Source: Pseudohongiella sp.
GTDB lineage: Bacteria; Pseudomonadota; Gammaproteobacteria; Pseudomonadales; Pseudohongiellaceae
Length of the DNA: 64,000 bases
Reading direction: 5' to 3'
NCBI GenBank assembly: GCA_030696315.1
Contig: JAUYSM010000098.1
Coordinates: forward strand, 1-64,000
A program made the position numbers and the translations under genes. Positions within the stretch are counted from its first letter, which is position 1, and every line of letters starts with the position of its first letter. Below the pieces are notes generated by a model. The model searched no databases. It saw only the letters and a program-made list of their open reading frames with translations, and was not told the origin of the DNA. Of the stretch, positions 34,209 through 42,568 are shown one piece after another.

Positions 34209-34904
34209 TTAAGCGGCCGGTGCCGGGCTCAATGCCTCCATCCGGTAGCCATAGCCATAAACAGATTCAAGCTTCCAGCCGTTAGAGCCGTTCAGTGCCA
34301 ACTTGCGTCGCAGCCGGCTGATGTGGGTGTCAACTGTCCTGGTGTCAACATCAGCACTGACGCCCCATATTTTGTCCAGCAGATGGAAACGCGAGAATAA
34401 CTTTCCGGGATTGGAAAACAGGTACCAAGCCAGATCAAATTCCTTCTGAGTGAACTCTACAGCGTTGCCATTGATACGCACCCGTTGCTGCTCACTGTCA
34501 AACTCGTAACTGCCAATTTGCAGCACGGCTTGCATACGAGGCTTGAGGCGACGCGCCAACGCCTCGATACGGGCGATAAACTCCATCTGTTTAACTGGCT
34601 TTGACAGGTAATCGTCTGCACCAGCACCCAAACCTGCAACAATTTCCTCTTCGCGGTTGCGCACCGTCGCCACCAGCACCGGGGTGTCCCAGCCGATGCG
34701 CGCACGAATCTGGCGAATGACCTCATCACCGAGCATGTCGGGGAGAATCCAGTCGACAACATAGAGGTCAAAGTAGCGCTTGCCCAACGAATCAATCAGC
34801 GCAGCGCCCGTTGTAAAAGCAGTAGCCTCGTGCCCTGCCTCGTTTAACCAAAAACTGAGTACTTCCGATTGATCAGGATCATCTTCTACAATAGCGATAT
34901 GCAT
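34209..34904 (-). CDS. OmpR-family response regulator
   Basis: 231-aa transcription factor. The receiver domain has the acidic pocket VEDD, the phosphorylated Asp51 in VVDWILPD and Lys in YLSKPVK. The winged-helix effector domain (residues about 135-228) contains FTQKEFDLAWYLF and TVDTHISRLRRKL. ATG 34904 (MHIAIVED) is preferred over ATG 34922, which would add six residues before the usual start. No kinase gene is directly paired with it; the soluble kinases in this locus lack receivers and could phosphorylate it. It is transcribed away from the Hpt-REC-REC gene. Confidence 0.9.
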   Translation of the reverse strand: MHIAIVEDDPDQSEVLSFWLNEAGHEATAFTTGAALIDSLGKRYFDLYVVDWILPDMLGDEVIRQIRARIGWDTPVLVATVRNREEEIVAGLGAGADDYLSKPVKQMEFIARIEALARRLKPRMQAVLQIGSYEFDSEQQRVRINGNAVEFTQKEFDLAWYLFSNPGKLFSRFHLLDKIWGVSADVDTRTVDTHISRLRRKLALNGSNGWKLESVYGYGYRMEALSPAPAA

Positions 34905-35101
34905 GGAAGTTGCCCGGCACATAAAAACAGACCATCATGATGGCGAATTCTGCCTGATGCTTCAAGCGTAAAGAACAATTGTCAGTCGCTAAAAATGCTT
35001 CTGATGACAAGGTTTTTCATTCTGTACACGATTCCACCTGTTAGCTGTATTTTAATGTTACTTTTGGATAACAGACCGTTTGTTAAAACGAAGTAAATCC
35101 C

Positions 35102-36196
35102 ATGATTGAAAAACTGCAAGCAAACTACCGACGAGCATTGATCGGTAAAGTGAAGCGTCTCGAAGACCTGGCGCAGGAATACCGTCACGGCAGACTAGAG
35201 GCGCTTGATGATATTCTTTTGCTAACTCATTCGCTGAAGGGCTCGGGCACAACATTCGGCTACCCGGCTGTCAGCGATGCTGCCAGCCGGGTAAAAAGCG
35301 GCACGCCCGACGAGGTGATGTTGCAAGTTGCACAATTGCTGGACACCATGTCACAGACTGCAGCACAGGGCGGCACGGGCAAAACTTCTCGCAAGATTCT
35401 TGTTATTGAAGACGATACCGATATTTCAATCCTACTGGATACACTGCTCACGCGAAGCTTGCCCGGTTATGAGGTACTTGTTGCTGACACTGCCAAGATA
35501 GCCATGGAGTTTCTGGCGAGTCAAACGTTTGCACTGGTGGTGTTGAACCTCGGACTGCCCGACGGTGATGGACGGGCGTTGTTGAAACACATCAGGGAGT
35601 GGTACTCATCCGAGCTGCCGGTGGTTGTCTTGTCGGCCTCAGATACAGAATCAACCCATGCAGAGTGCCTGGCACTGGGCGCACGATCGTTTTTCAAAAA
35701 GCCCTTCAATCCGCCACAACTGGCAGCGGCTATCAAGGATGAACTGCAATTTTCGCAATTGCCCGAGACAGCATTGCCACTTGATCCGGAAGCTGCCCGG
35801 CCCACTGAATTCAAAGGCAAGCGCGTATTACTGGCCGAGGACGATGTTTTGCTGGCAGGTATCGTTGTCCACCGTCTTGAACGCGAAGGCATCCATGTAG
35901 ACCTCGTCCAGGACGGCGCTACTGCGCTTCAAAGCCTCATCGACAAACACTATGACTTGGCCATTCTTGATGTAAAAATGCCGATTATGGATGGTTTCGA
36001 GGTGCTACAGGAGTTTCGTAAACGCAACACTCACATGCGCGTTATCCTGCTGACCGCCATGAGTAGCGAAAATGACGTTGTGCGTGGTTTTGCGCTAGGC
36101 GCAGATCACTACGTGGTAAAACCCTTTTCGCCGGCGGAGTTGCTGGCGAGGGTCAAGAGTTTATTAAAAAGCAGCGGACCAAGGACTGTTCTGTGA
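35102..36196 (+). CDS. Hpt - pseudo-receiver - receiver phosphorelay protein
   Basis: 364-aa cytoplasmic signalling protein with three modules: an Hpt domain (residues 1-90) with His43 in LTHSLKGSG, receiver 1 (97-215) and receiver 2 (240-357). In receiver 1 the phosphorylation position is Asn149 (VVLNLGLPDGDG) instead of Asp, while VIEDD and Lys200 remain; it should not be phosphorylated. Receiver 2 is complete: LAEDD, Asp290 in ILDVKMPIMDG and Lys340. There is no output domain. It is followed by an overlapping HEAT-repeat gene and a membrane glycosyltransferase gene, so it may act by protein contact on sugar-polymer synthesis. Confidence 0.9.
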   Translation: MIEKLQANYRRALIGKVKRLEDLAQEYRHGRLEALDDILLLTHSLKGSGTTFGYPAVSDAASRVKSGTPDEVMLQVAQLLDTMSQTAAQGGTGKTSRKILVIEDDTDISILLDTLLTRSLPGYEVLVADTAKIAMEFLASQTFALVVLNLGLPDGDGRALLKHIREWYSSELPVVVLSASDTESTHAECLALGARSFFKKPFNPPQLAAAIKDELQFSQLPETALPLDPEAARPTEFKGKRVLLAEDDVLLAGIVVHRLEREGIHVDLVQDGATALQSLIDKHYDLAILDVKMPIMDGFEVLQEFRKRNTHMRVILLTAMSSENDVVRGFALGADHYVVKPFSPAELLARVKSLLKSSGPRTVL

Positions 36197-37275
36197 CAGC
36201 TAACAATGCATGGCCAGCGTTTCTTGCCTTGAATCCCATGGAAGAGCCGATTCTTGCGCCGCTGAACATCATGGTATTGGCGCTGCTGATCGTGACTTTA
36301 GTGCTTGCTTTGTTTGCCATAGGCTTGCGCTTGCGCAATAGCCGACACACGCTGTTATGGCAGAGTCTGCATGCAATATGGGATAGGGACATCCTTGCCG
36401 TACTGAGCGAAGACCTTGATCCCGCCCATTTAAACCGGCTTGTTGAGCCCGGCCAGGAGCTGAACTTTTTACGCTATCTTGCGCTTTACGCCTATAGACT
36501 GCGCGGCTCTGATCTAGAGCGATTGTCTACACTTGCTCACCCTTACCTTTCACATGCTGCACGTCAACTGGAGGATAGCGATCCTGAGGTGCGCGCGTGG
36601 GCGGTAAACATTCTTAATCTGTTTGGTATGCCCAATCAAAAGCACACGCTGCTGGCGGCCTTGCAAGATAGCTCGCCAACGGTGGCGATGTTTGCTGCCA
36701 ACGCGTTGCTTGCACACAAACTCACAGACCATCTGGGATCAGTGATGGATCAGCTTCACCGCTTCGAAAAATGGAATCTGAATTCGTTGGCAAGCCTGCT
36801 CGCAAGTTCCGGAATCCATGCCATACCCATCATGGAAAGGATTTTTCTGGATCCAACCCGCCAGACCCGTACCCGAGTGGTTGCCGCTGACGTGCTAAAC
36901 CGTTTGAACTACTACGCCGTAGCCGATTCCGCCGCACTATTGCTCCAGCAAGAAACAGATACGACTATGCAGATAGCCATCCTTCGCCTGCTCAGTGGCG
37001 TGGGCCGTGAGCGTCATCGCGCCGCAGTGCGTGAACAGTGCGCATCAACGTCCGACAGTGTGCGAGTCAACGCCATGCGCACACTGCGCCATTTAGGCAA
37101 CCGGGACGATTGCGAGCTATTTCGACAGGCAATTACAGACAGCAACCCCTGGGTGGCACGTCAGGCAGCCTGGGCGCTCAAATCGCTGGGTGATACCTCA
37201 AGCTTGCAGGCCTTGGCACTGCAGCAACATCCTCGCGCTGTTATGGCTCGCCAGGTATTGGCGGAAATCGGGTAA
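36193..37275 (+). CDS. Membrane-anchored HEAT-repeat protein
   Basis: 360-aa protein; GTG start at 36193 overlapping the previous stop (GTGA). Residues about 20-48 are a transmembrane helix (NIMVLALLIVTLVLALFAIGL). Residues about 110-355 form repeated alpha-hairpins with HEAT-like patterns: DSDPEVRAWAVNILNLFG, DSSPTVAMFAANALLAH, SDSVRVNAMRTLRHLG and DSNPWVARQAAWALKSLG. HEAT scaffolds bind partners, so this may link the Hpt-REC-REC protein upstream with the glycosyltransferase that starts 8 bases downstream. No enzymatic motif is present. Confidence 0.85.
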   Translation: MTANNAWPAFLALNPMEEPILAPLNIMVLALLIVTLVLALFAIGLRLRNSRHTLLWQSLHAIWDRDILAVLSEDLDPAHLNRLVEPGQELNFLRYLALYAYRLRGSDLERLSTLAHPYLSHAARQLEDSDPEVRAWAVNILNLFGMPNQKHTLLAALQDSSPTVAMFAANALLAHKLTDHLGSVMDQLHRFEKWNLNSLASLLASSGIHAIPIMERIFLDPTRQTRTRVVAADVLNRLNYYAVADSAALLLQQETDTTMQIAILRLLSGVGRERHRAAVREQCASTSDSVRVNAMRTLRHLGNRDDCELFRQAITDSNPWVARQAAWALKSLGDTSSLQALALQQHPRAVMARQVLAEIG

Positions 37276-37283
37276 TCCATACC

Positions 37284-38699
37284 ATGAATTTAATACTGAC
37301 ATTCAGTTATGTGGCTATAGGCTACTTCCTTCTGCTTAACCTGGTGTACTTCGTGACCAGCTTGGTGGCTTACAAGCGCCTGCGCCAATATGCGAACCGG
37401 CTTGATGCCTACCCGGACCTGCCGATGATAACCTCGGGGCTGATGCCGCCGATTACCATTCTGGCACCCGCTTATAACGAAGAACAAACCTGTGTGGCCT
37501 CCACCCGAGCTCTGCTGGCACTGGAGTATCCGGATTATGAAGTGCTGCTTATCAATGATGGCTCAAAGGACGCTACGCTGGATCGATTAAAAGCCGCATT
37601 TAAGTTGGAAGAAGCGGCGCGCATGCCAACTGCCGACATTGCGACAGCCAACGTCCGCGCCATTTACCGATGCAGCAACATCCCCAACCTGTGGGTCATC
37701 GACAAGGACAATGGCGGCAAAGCCGACGCGCTCAATGTCGGCATCAATTTTAGCTCCAGCCCGCTCTTCTGTGGCGTGGACGCCGACAGTTTGCTTGAAA
37801 GAACCGCCTTGACACGCATCGTTCGCCCCTACATCGAGAATACAGATACGGTGGCCGTGGGAGGCATCATCCGTATCGTCAACGGTAGTCATGTCAAAAA
37901 CAGCGCAGTCAATGAGCCCGGCATGCCGGGCAGCCTGCTGGCGAAATTTCAGGTGCTGGAATATTTCAGGGCGTTCCTCGCCGGACGCATGGGCTGGGAG
38001 GCATTCAACGCCACCTTTATCATCTCCGGTGCATTTGGCCTGTTCCATCGTCAGACGGTGGTGGATGCTGGTGGATACGCTTCCAAACATACTGGTTTTG
38101 AAACCGTTGGAGAAGACATTGAACTGGTGGTGCGCCTGCATCGTTTTTGTAGAGATCAAAAACGACCCTACCGGGTGTCATACGTGCCCGATCCGGTGGC
38201 ATGGACAGAGTGCCCGGAAACTCTAAGCCAGTTATACCGCCAACGATCGCGTTGGCAGCGTGGACTGCTCGAAGCCACCACCCGGCATATTGGCATGCTG
38301 TTTAATCCGCGTTATGGCCGCATTGGTTTTCTGGCGTTTCCTTATTACCTGATTCTTGAAGGGCTGGGGCCAATTGTGGAGTTTTTTGCCTACGTCGCGT
38401 TTTTCTACCTGCTGTTCAACATGAGCCCAGAGTCGTTGCCCTTTTTAGTGACGTTTTTTCTGGTCAGTTTTGTGCTCGGTATGGCGTTGTCATTTTTTGC
38501 GGTTGTTCTTGAGGAACTGTCTTTCAAGCGTTACCCCAGATTCGGCGATCTGATGCAATTGTTTGGTCTGTCGATACTGGAAAGCTTTGGTTATCGTCAG
38601 TTGAACGCATGGTGGCGTATTCGCGGCGTGTACTCATTCCTGATCGGTAACAAGGAATGGGGGAAAATGGAGCGCAAAGGGTTTTACCGGCCGAAGTAA
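37284..38699 (+). CDS. Processive family 2 glycosyltransferase (BcsA/IcaA-like, membrane)
   Basis: 471-aa inner-membrane enzyme. It has one N-terminal helix (residues 5-30) and about three C-terminal helices (residues 350-425). The GT-A domain shows APAYNEEQTCVAST, INDGSKDATLD, the DVDADS metal motif (CGVDADS), TVGEDIELVVRLH for the catalytic acid and QRSRWQRGLLE, the QxxRW motif of processive synthases. The layout resembles IcaA/BcsA-type synthases without a PilZ domain. It could polymerise a second polysaccharide or extend the main one. It is in one transcript with the Hpt-REC-REC and HEAT genes. Confidence 0.9.
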   Translation: MNLILTFSYVAIGYFLLLNLVYFVTSLVAYKRLRQYANRLDAYPDLPMITSGLMPPITILAPAYNEEQTCVASTRALLALEYPDYEVLLINDGSKDATLDRLKAAFKLEEAARMPTADIATANVRAIYRCSNIPNLWVIDKDNGGKADALNVGINFSSSPLFCGVDADSLLERTALTRIVRPYIENTDTVAVGGIIRIVNGSHVKNSAVNEPGMPGSLLAKFQVLEYFRAFLAGRMGWEAFNATFIISGAFGLFHRQTVVDAGGYASKHTGFETVGEDIELVVRLHRFCRDQKRPYRVSYVPDPVAWTECPETLSQLYRQRSRWQRGLLEATTRHIGMLFNPRYGRIGFLAFPYYLILEGLGPIVEFFAYVAFFYLLFNMSPESLPFLVTFFLVSFVLGMALSFFAVVLEELSFKRYPRFGDLMQLFGLSILESFGYRQLNAWWRIRGVYSFLIGNKEWGKMERKGFYRPK

Positions 38700-38722
38700 C
38701 AATGTGTTCATGATTCAACGTG

Positions 38723-38751
38723 TTGACTGGCGTTAAATACGCCAATCAAAT
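38723..38751 (+). promoter_or_regulatory. Candidate promoter and inverted-repeat operator before the initiating transferase
   Basis: TTGACT at 38723-38728 and TCAAAT at 38746-38751 are separated by 17 bases, a sigma-70-like arrangement with a weak -10. Between them is the exact inverted repeat TGGCGT-TAAAT-ACGCCA (38728-38744), where a regulator could bind. The start codon at 38766 lies only 15 bases past the -10, so the transcript would have a very short leader. Confidence 0.3.
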
Positions 38752-38765
38752 CACGGATTAATCTT

Positions 38766-39482
38766 ATGAACAAAGATCTGGACAAACTCAGGCAGCTCGA
38801 ACAGCGCTTCTCTCCCGGCTCGTTGCTGACACGTATCGCCACTCTCGCAGGCAATACGCGTCATGCAGTCGCAAGCCGATCGGGTGACTGGAGCAAACGC
38901 ACACTTGATCTGTTGGTAGCCGGCACGGTGCTCGCCGTGTTTATGCCGTTTGGGCTGATCATCGCTCTGCTCATCCGACGCGATGGGGGACCGGTGCTGT
39001 ATTGGCAAGACCGCGTTGGTTACCGTGGACGCACCTTCCGCTTCCCGAAGTTCCGATCCATGGTTGTAAACGCTGATCAGCTTCGACAAACCTTGCTGCA
39101 AAATAACGACCACGCCGGCTCCGGCATAACTTTCAAAAGCGAAAACGATCCGCGTATCACCGCGGTCGGTCGTTTCCTGCGCCGCAGCAGCCTCGATGAA
39201 ATCCCCCAGCTGTGGTCAATACTCAAGGGCGACATGTCGTTGGTGGGTCCGCGCCCGGCATTGCCGGAAGAGGTAGCGCGCTACACCGCTTTGCAACGGC
39301 GCCGACTGGAGATCAAGCCCGGGCTGACCTGTATCTGGCAAGTCAGTGGTCGTTCGCAGATTCCGTTCGAAGGACAAGTTGCCCTTGATCTTGAATACAT
39401 TCGCACCCGCAGCTTGCGCGGTGACCTGGTCCTGCTGCTGAAGACAGTCCCCGCAGTCCTGTTCGGCCGCGGCGCCGCCTGA
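38766..39482 (+). CDS. Initiating undecaprenyl-phosphate sugar transferase (WcaJ/RfbP-like)
   Basis: 238-aa single-helix sugar-1-phosphate transferase that starts the EPS repeat unit by attaching the first sugar phosphate to undecaprenyl phosphate. The N-terminal hydrophobic segment is LDLLVAGTVLAVFMPFGLIIALL. The family blocks are all present: PVLYWQDRVGYRGRTFRFPKFRSM, RFLRRSSLDEIPQLWSILKGDMSLVGPRPALPEEV and KPGLTCIWQVSGRSQIPFE. The C-terminal-only length excludes the large PglC/WcaJ-type extra domain. The sugar (glucose, galactose or other) cannot be read from the sequence. This is the first gene of the block that runs into the export machinery. Confidence 0.94.
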   Translation: MNKDLDKLRQLEQRFSPGSLLTRIATLAGNTRHAVASRSGDWSKRTLDLLVAGTVLAVFMPFGLIIALLIRRDGGPVLYWQDRVGYRGRTFRFPKFRSMVVNADQLRQTLLQNNDHAGSGITFKSENDPRITAVGRFLRRSSLDEIPQLWSILKGDMSLVGPRPALPEEVARYTALQRRRLEIKPGLTCIWQVSGRSQIPFEGQVALDLEYIRTRSLRGDLVLLLKTVPAVLFGRGAA

Positions 39483-39501
39483 TATTAGAGAGCACATTGT
39501 T

Positions 39502-42195
39502 ATGACATCACTCCCCAAAACAAATCCGACTCCACCCACATCGGCTCGCTGGCAAGAGGCGGTTCTGCGCGCGTTCGACAGTGGACTGGCGATAGTCATC
39601 GGCCTGCTGGCAAGCCCGCTGATACTGCTCATGCTGCCCGGCGCCCGGTTGCGTAAAATGCCGCTCCTCGGCCGCCATGAGACTGTTTTTAACCTTGTTG
39701 AAATTGAACTGAATCCGGGATTTCGCCAGCGCCTTGGCCGCTACCTGCGCATTTGCCGCTCCCCGGTGCTGCTCAATATCCTGCTCGGCGACATGGCTTG
39801 GTCAGGCCCGCGGGCGTTGACGCCCGGTGAGTTACCACCCGAGGCCGTGCGAGCACTCAGGGCCAGTGTCAGGCCGGGTTTATTTTCCCTGTGGTCGCTG
39901 CGCCAGCGCACCTGCATTGATTATGGTGACGAGTGGGGCACCGACGTCGAACAAATTAGCCGGCGCAGCCTGCGTAGTGAACTCGGCATTATGGTGCGCA
40001 GTTTGTTGGCCGCAGCTTACGGGCGTACAGCCATCCCGGCTGGCAACGACCCGATCATGGTGGATACCGTGCGGGTACATCCGCTGACCATGTCTGAAAC
40101 ACTTGATGCCATTGATAGTCGACGCGCCAGCTCAGCAACAGCGCCTTTGCAGATCTGTTTTGTTAATCCGGACTGCGTGAATATCGCGCGCCGCAACCCG
40201 GCCTATCGCCGCGCGCTGAATCAGGCTGATCTGGTTGCACCGGACGGCATTGGCATGCGAATCGCTGGAAAAATGCTGGGCAAAAGCTTCCGGCAGAATG
40301 TTAATGGCACCGATTTGTTCCCACGCCTGTGCGAACGGTTGGCAACAGATGGAGGCCGCCTTTATTTGCTGGGCGGGCATCCGGGCGTGGCCGAGCAGGT
40401 TGCTGCCTGGATAGGTCAAAACCATCCAGGCGTTGAGATTGCCGGCATGCATCACGGCTATTTTAATCACGACGATCAACAGACCTTGATCGAAAGTATT
40501 CGCGCCAGCCGCGCAGATGTACTGCTGGTGGCGATGGGTGCGCCGCAGCAGGATCTGTGGATTCAAACTCATGCAAAAGATGCCGGCGTCAAGGTCGCCA
40601 TGGGCGTGGGCGGCTTGTTCGACTTTTATGCAAACCGCATCCCGCGCGCGCCGCAGTGGCTGCGAGAGATGGGTCTGGAGTGGACATTTCGGCTCTATCA
40701 GGAACCGCGTCGTATGTGGCGTCGTTACCTGGTCGGCAATTTCCGATTCCTGCTTGCCATCGCCATGCAGCGCTGGCTGGGGAGTATCGATGTTGCGCTG
40801 TTGAGCCAGGAACACGCCACTGCGCCAGCAACACAAACAGCCCGCCGCGCGGTTGTTATTGCCACGCACTCGCTCAACTGCGCAGCGCTGCGCGATGCCG
40901 ACATCAATACGGCCACGCTGCCACTAGGTGACCGGCCGCTGCTTTATCGACAGTTGGAAACATTGGCGGATCTGGGTTGCCGCGAGATTGAGCTGTTTGC
41001 CAGTCATGGATTGGCAAGCATACGCACCCTGGTTGGCGCCGGAGAGCGCTGGGGTTTAACAATTAATGTTCATGCTGTGCGTGACTTTACCGACGCGCGC
41101 AGACGAATCGTAAATCTGGATCTTGATAAAGACGAATTGCTGTGGATGGTGCGTGCAGATCAATGGCTACCGGCTGCGGCTCTGCAGAGCGCCGGGGACG
41201 ATGCGCTCTGGTTCAATGTTGATGCGGATGGCCTTGTAAAGTGGACAGGGTGGGCTCGGTTCAGCGTGAATACGCGCGCGGCTTTTCTCTCCAGGATAAG
41301 GGCGACCGACCTCAATATGAGTGAATTACCCTCTGCCATGAGCTGCATTGGTACAACAAAACCCTTTGGTTTTGAGAGCGGCAACGCGGCGCTCGAGGCT
41401 CAGTCACGCTGGTTGAACAGGACATCAAACCGTTTTGATCTGCTGCAGGAAACATCGTCTGGCATCCGTATCGCCGCCGGTGCACACATCGCACCGGGCG
41501 CCCGGCTGATCGCTCCTGTGGAAGTCGGAGCAAATAGCCGCATCTCGGCGGCCGCCAGCGTGGGACCTGACGTGGTGATTGGTGAAGGTTGTCGCATTGA
41601 TGGTGATACGCGCATTCGTCACTCCGTTGTGGCTGATGGGGTGCGCATCAAAGGCCCTGTTGAAGTAGATCAAGCCATTGTCACCACAGCCGGACTGCTG
41701 AACACCGCCTATGACGTGTGGCTGCCTATGGAGACGACTGGCGACATCCTCAGCGCCAGCAACACCCTGGTTTTACCCCGGATCACCATGCTGGAGCGGC
41801 TGACCGCCTTGCTGGCATTTTTCATCTGCCTGCTGCCGGTGCTGATACTGCGCATACTGGGTCGCGATGGAGACTTCTCAAAAAGAGTTTTCCCGCAACT
41901 TCTGGGTGTGCTGCGTGGTCAACAAGCGTTGATCGGCACCAGCGGCCAACCCGATTTGCCCGAGACTATTCACGCCTCGGGCTGGAGCCAGCCACTTCAA
42001 AAAGCACCGAAGGGTCTGATCAGTCCGCGCGACGCATTTGCACTTGTTGATGATGAGGCTGCCGCCTGGGCTGATGTTCATTGGTTATTGCACGCCAGCT
42101 GGAAAGAGCGCTTGCGTCTGCTCCGGGCCTATATCAGCAATCATGCTCAACTGTTTCACAGTTGCGTAACAGTCACGAGTTTGATTCGCGATTAA
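39502..42195 (+). CDS. 897-aa multidomain EPS transferase (degenerate sugar transferase / WecG / nucleotidyltransferase-like / hexapeptide)
   Basis: A fusion of several carbohydrate modules. Residues 1-175 resemble an initiating sugar transferase but with altered signature (LLGDMAWSGPRAL, RPGLFSLWSLRQRT) and one N-terminal helix. Residues about 190-425 are a full WecG/TagA/CpsF family transferase (FVNPDCVNIARRNP, the active-site NGTDLFPRL, YLLGGHPGVAE, MGAPQQDLW, GGLFDFYAN). Residues about 450-640 look like a nucleotidyltransferase-type fold without clear catalytic residues, residues 650-725 carry hexapeptide repeats (VEVGANSRISAAA), and residues 740-897 have a hydrophobic helix plus a second degenerate sugar-transferase signature (LRGQQALIGTSGQPD). 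The likely activity is the GT26 step. Starts 19 bases after the initiating transferase. Confidence 0.8.
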   Translation: MTSLPKTNPTPPTSARWQEAVLRAFDSGLAIVIGLLASPLILLMLPGARLRKMPLLGRHETVFNLVEIELNPGFRQRLGRYLRICRSPVLLNILLGDMAWSGPRALTPGELPPEAVRALRASVRPGLFSLWSLRQRTCIDYGDEWGTDVEQISRRSLRSELGIMVRSLLAAAYGRTAIPAGNDPIMVDTVRVHPLTMSETLDAIDSRRASSATAPLQICFVNPDCVNIARRNPAYRRALNQADLVAPDGIGMRIAGKMLGKSFRQNVNGTDLFPRLCERLATDGGRLYLLGGHPGVAEQVAAWIGQNHPGVEIAGMHHGYFNHDDQQTLIESIRASRADVLLVAMGAPQQDLWIQTHAKDAGVKVAMGVGGLFDFYANRIPRAPQWLREMGLEWTFRLYQEPRRMWRRYLVGNFRFLLAIAMQRWLGSIDVALLSQEHATAPATQTARRAVVIATHSLNCAALRDADINTATLPLGDRPLLYRQLETLADLGCREIELFASHGLASIRTLVGAGERWGLTINVHAVRDFTDARRRIVNLDLDKDELLWMVRADQWLPAAALQSAGDDALWFNVDADGLVKWTGWARFSVNTRAAFLSRIRATDLNMSELPSAMSCIGTTKPFGFESGNAALEAQSRWLNRTSNRFDLLQETSSGIRIAAGAHIAPGARLIAPVEVGANSRISAAASVGPDVVIGEGCRIDGDTRIRHSVVADGVRIKGPVEVDQAIVTTAGLLNTAYDVWLPMETTGDILSASNTLVLPRITMLERLTALLAFFICLLPVLILRILGRDGDFSKRVFPQLLGVLRGQQALIGTSGQPDLPETIHASGWSQPLQKAPKGLISPRDAFALVDDEAAAWADVHWLLHASWKERLRLLRAYISNHAQLFHSCVTVTSLIRD

Positions 42196-42232
42196 ATAGT
42201 GTCCATCGATACCTGACACCAAGGAATAACAC

Positions 42233-42568
42233 ATGACACTGCAACAAAATCTGGAAGGAAACGCATTAATTGCCTCGCCTGTTGAGAAAAATCTTGATGC
42301 AAGCAATGTACAGGCGTTTCGCGCGGCAATCGTTCCGCAACTGGAACAACACAACAGAATCGTGCTCGATCTCAGCAATGTAGAATTTATTGACAGCGCC
42401 GGGGTAGGCACACTGATTTCCTGCCTGCGCATTGTCACCGAGCGCAAAGGCCAGTTGCGTCTGTGCGGCCTGAACCGCGCAGTGCGTGCGCTGTTTGAGC
42501 TGATGCGCATGAACCGTCTGTTTGAAGTGCATCCTGATCGCCAGTCCGCACTGAGCTCATTGTCATGA
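42233..42568 (+). CDS. STAS-domain anti-sigma-factor antagonist-like protein
   Basis: 111-aa cytoplasmic STAS domain protein like SpoIIAA/RsbV. The phosphorylatable Ser55 is in EFIDSAGVGTLIS, the family signature. Partner-switching systems need a kinase/anti-sigma (HATPase) and a PP2C phosphatase; both activities are present in the protein at 53687. Its end overlaps the nucleotidyltransferase start by 4 bases, so it is encoded inside the EPS operon. The target could be an anti-sigma factor or a glycosyltransferase/regulator; no sigma factor gene is in the window. Confidence 0.9.
   Translation: MTLQQNLEGNALIASPVEKNLDASNVQAFRAAIVPQLEQHNRIVLDLSNVEFIDSAGVGTLISCLRIVTERKGQLRLCGLNRAVRALFELMRMNRLFEVHPDRQSALSSLS

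Noticed and set aside
40132-40869. 245-codon open frame antisense to the multidomain transferase
   Set aside because: It opposes an intact WecG-type domain and lacks a ribosome site; it is a shadow frame.
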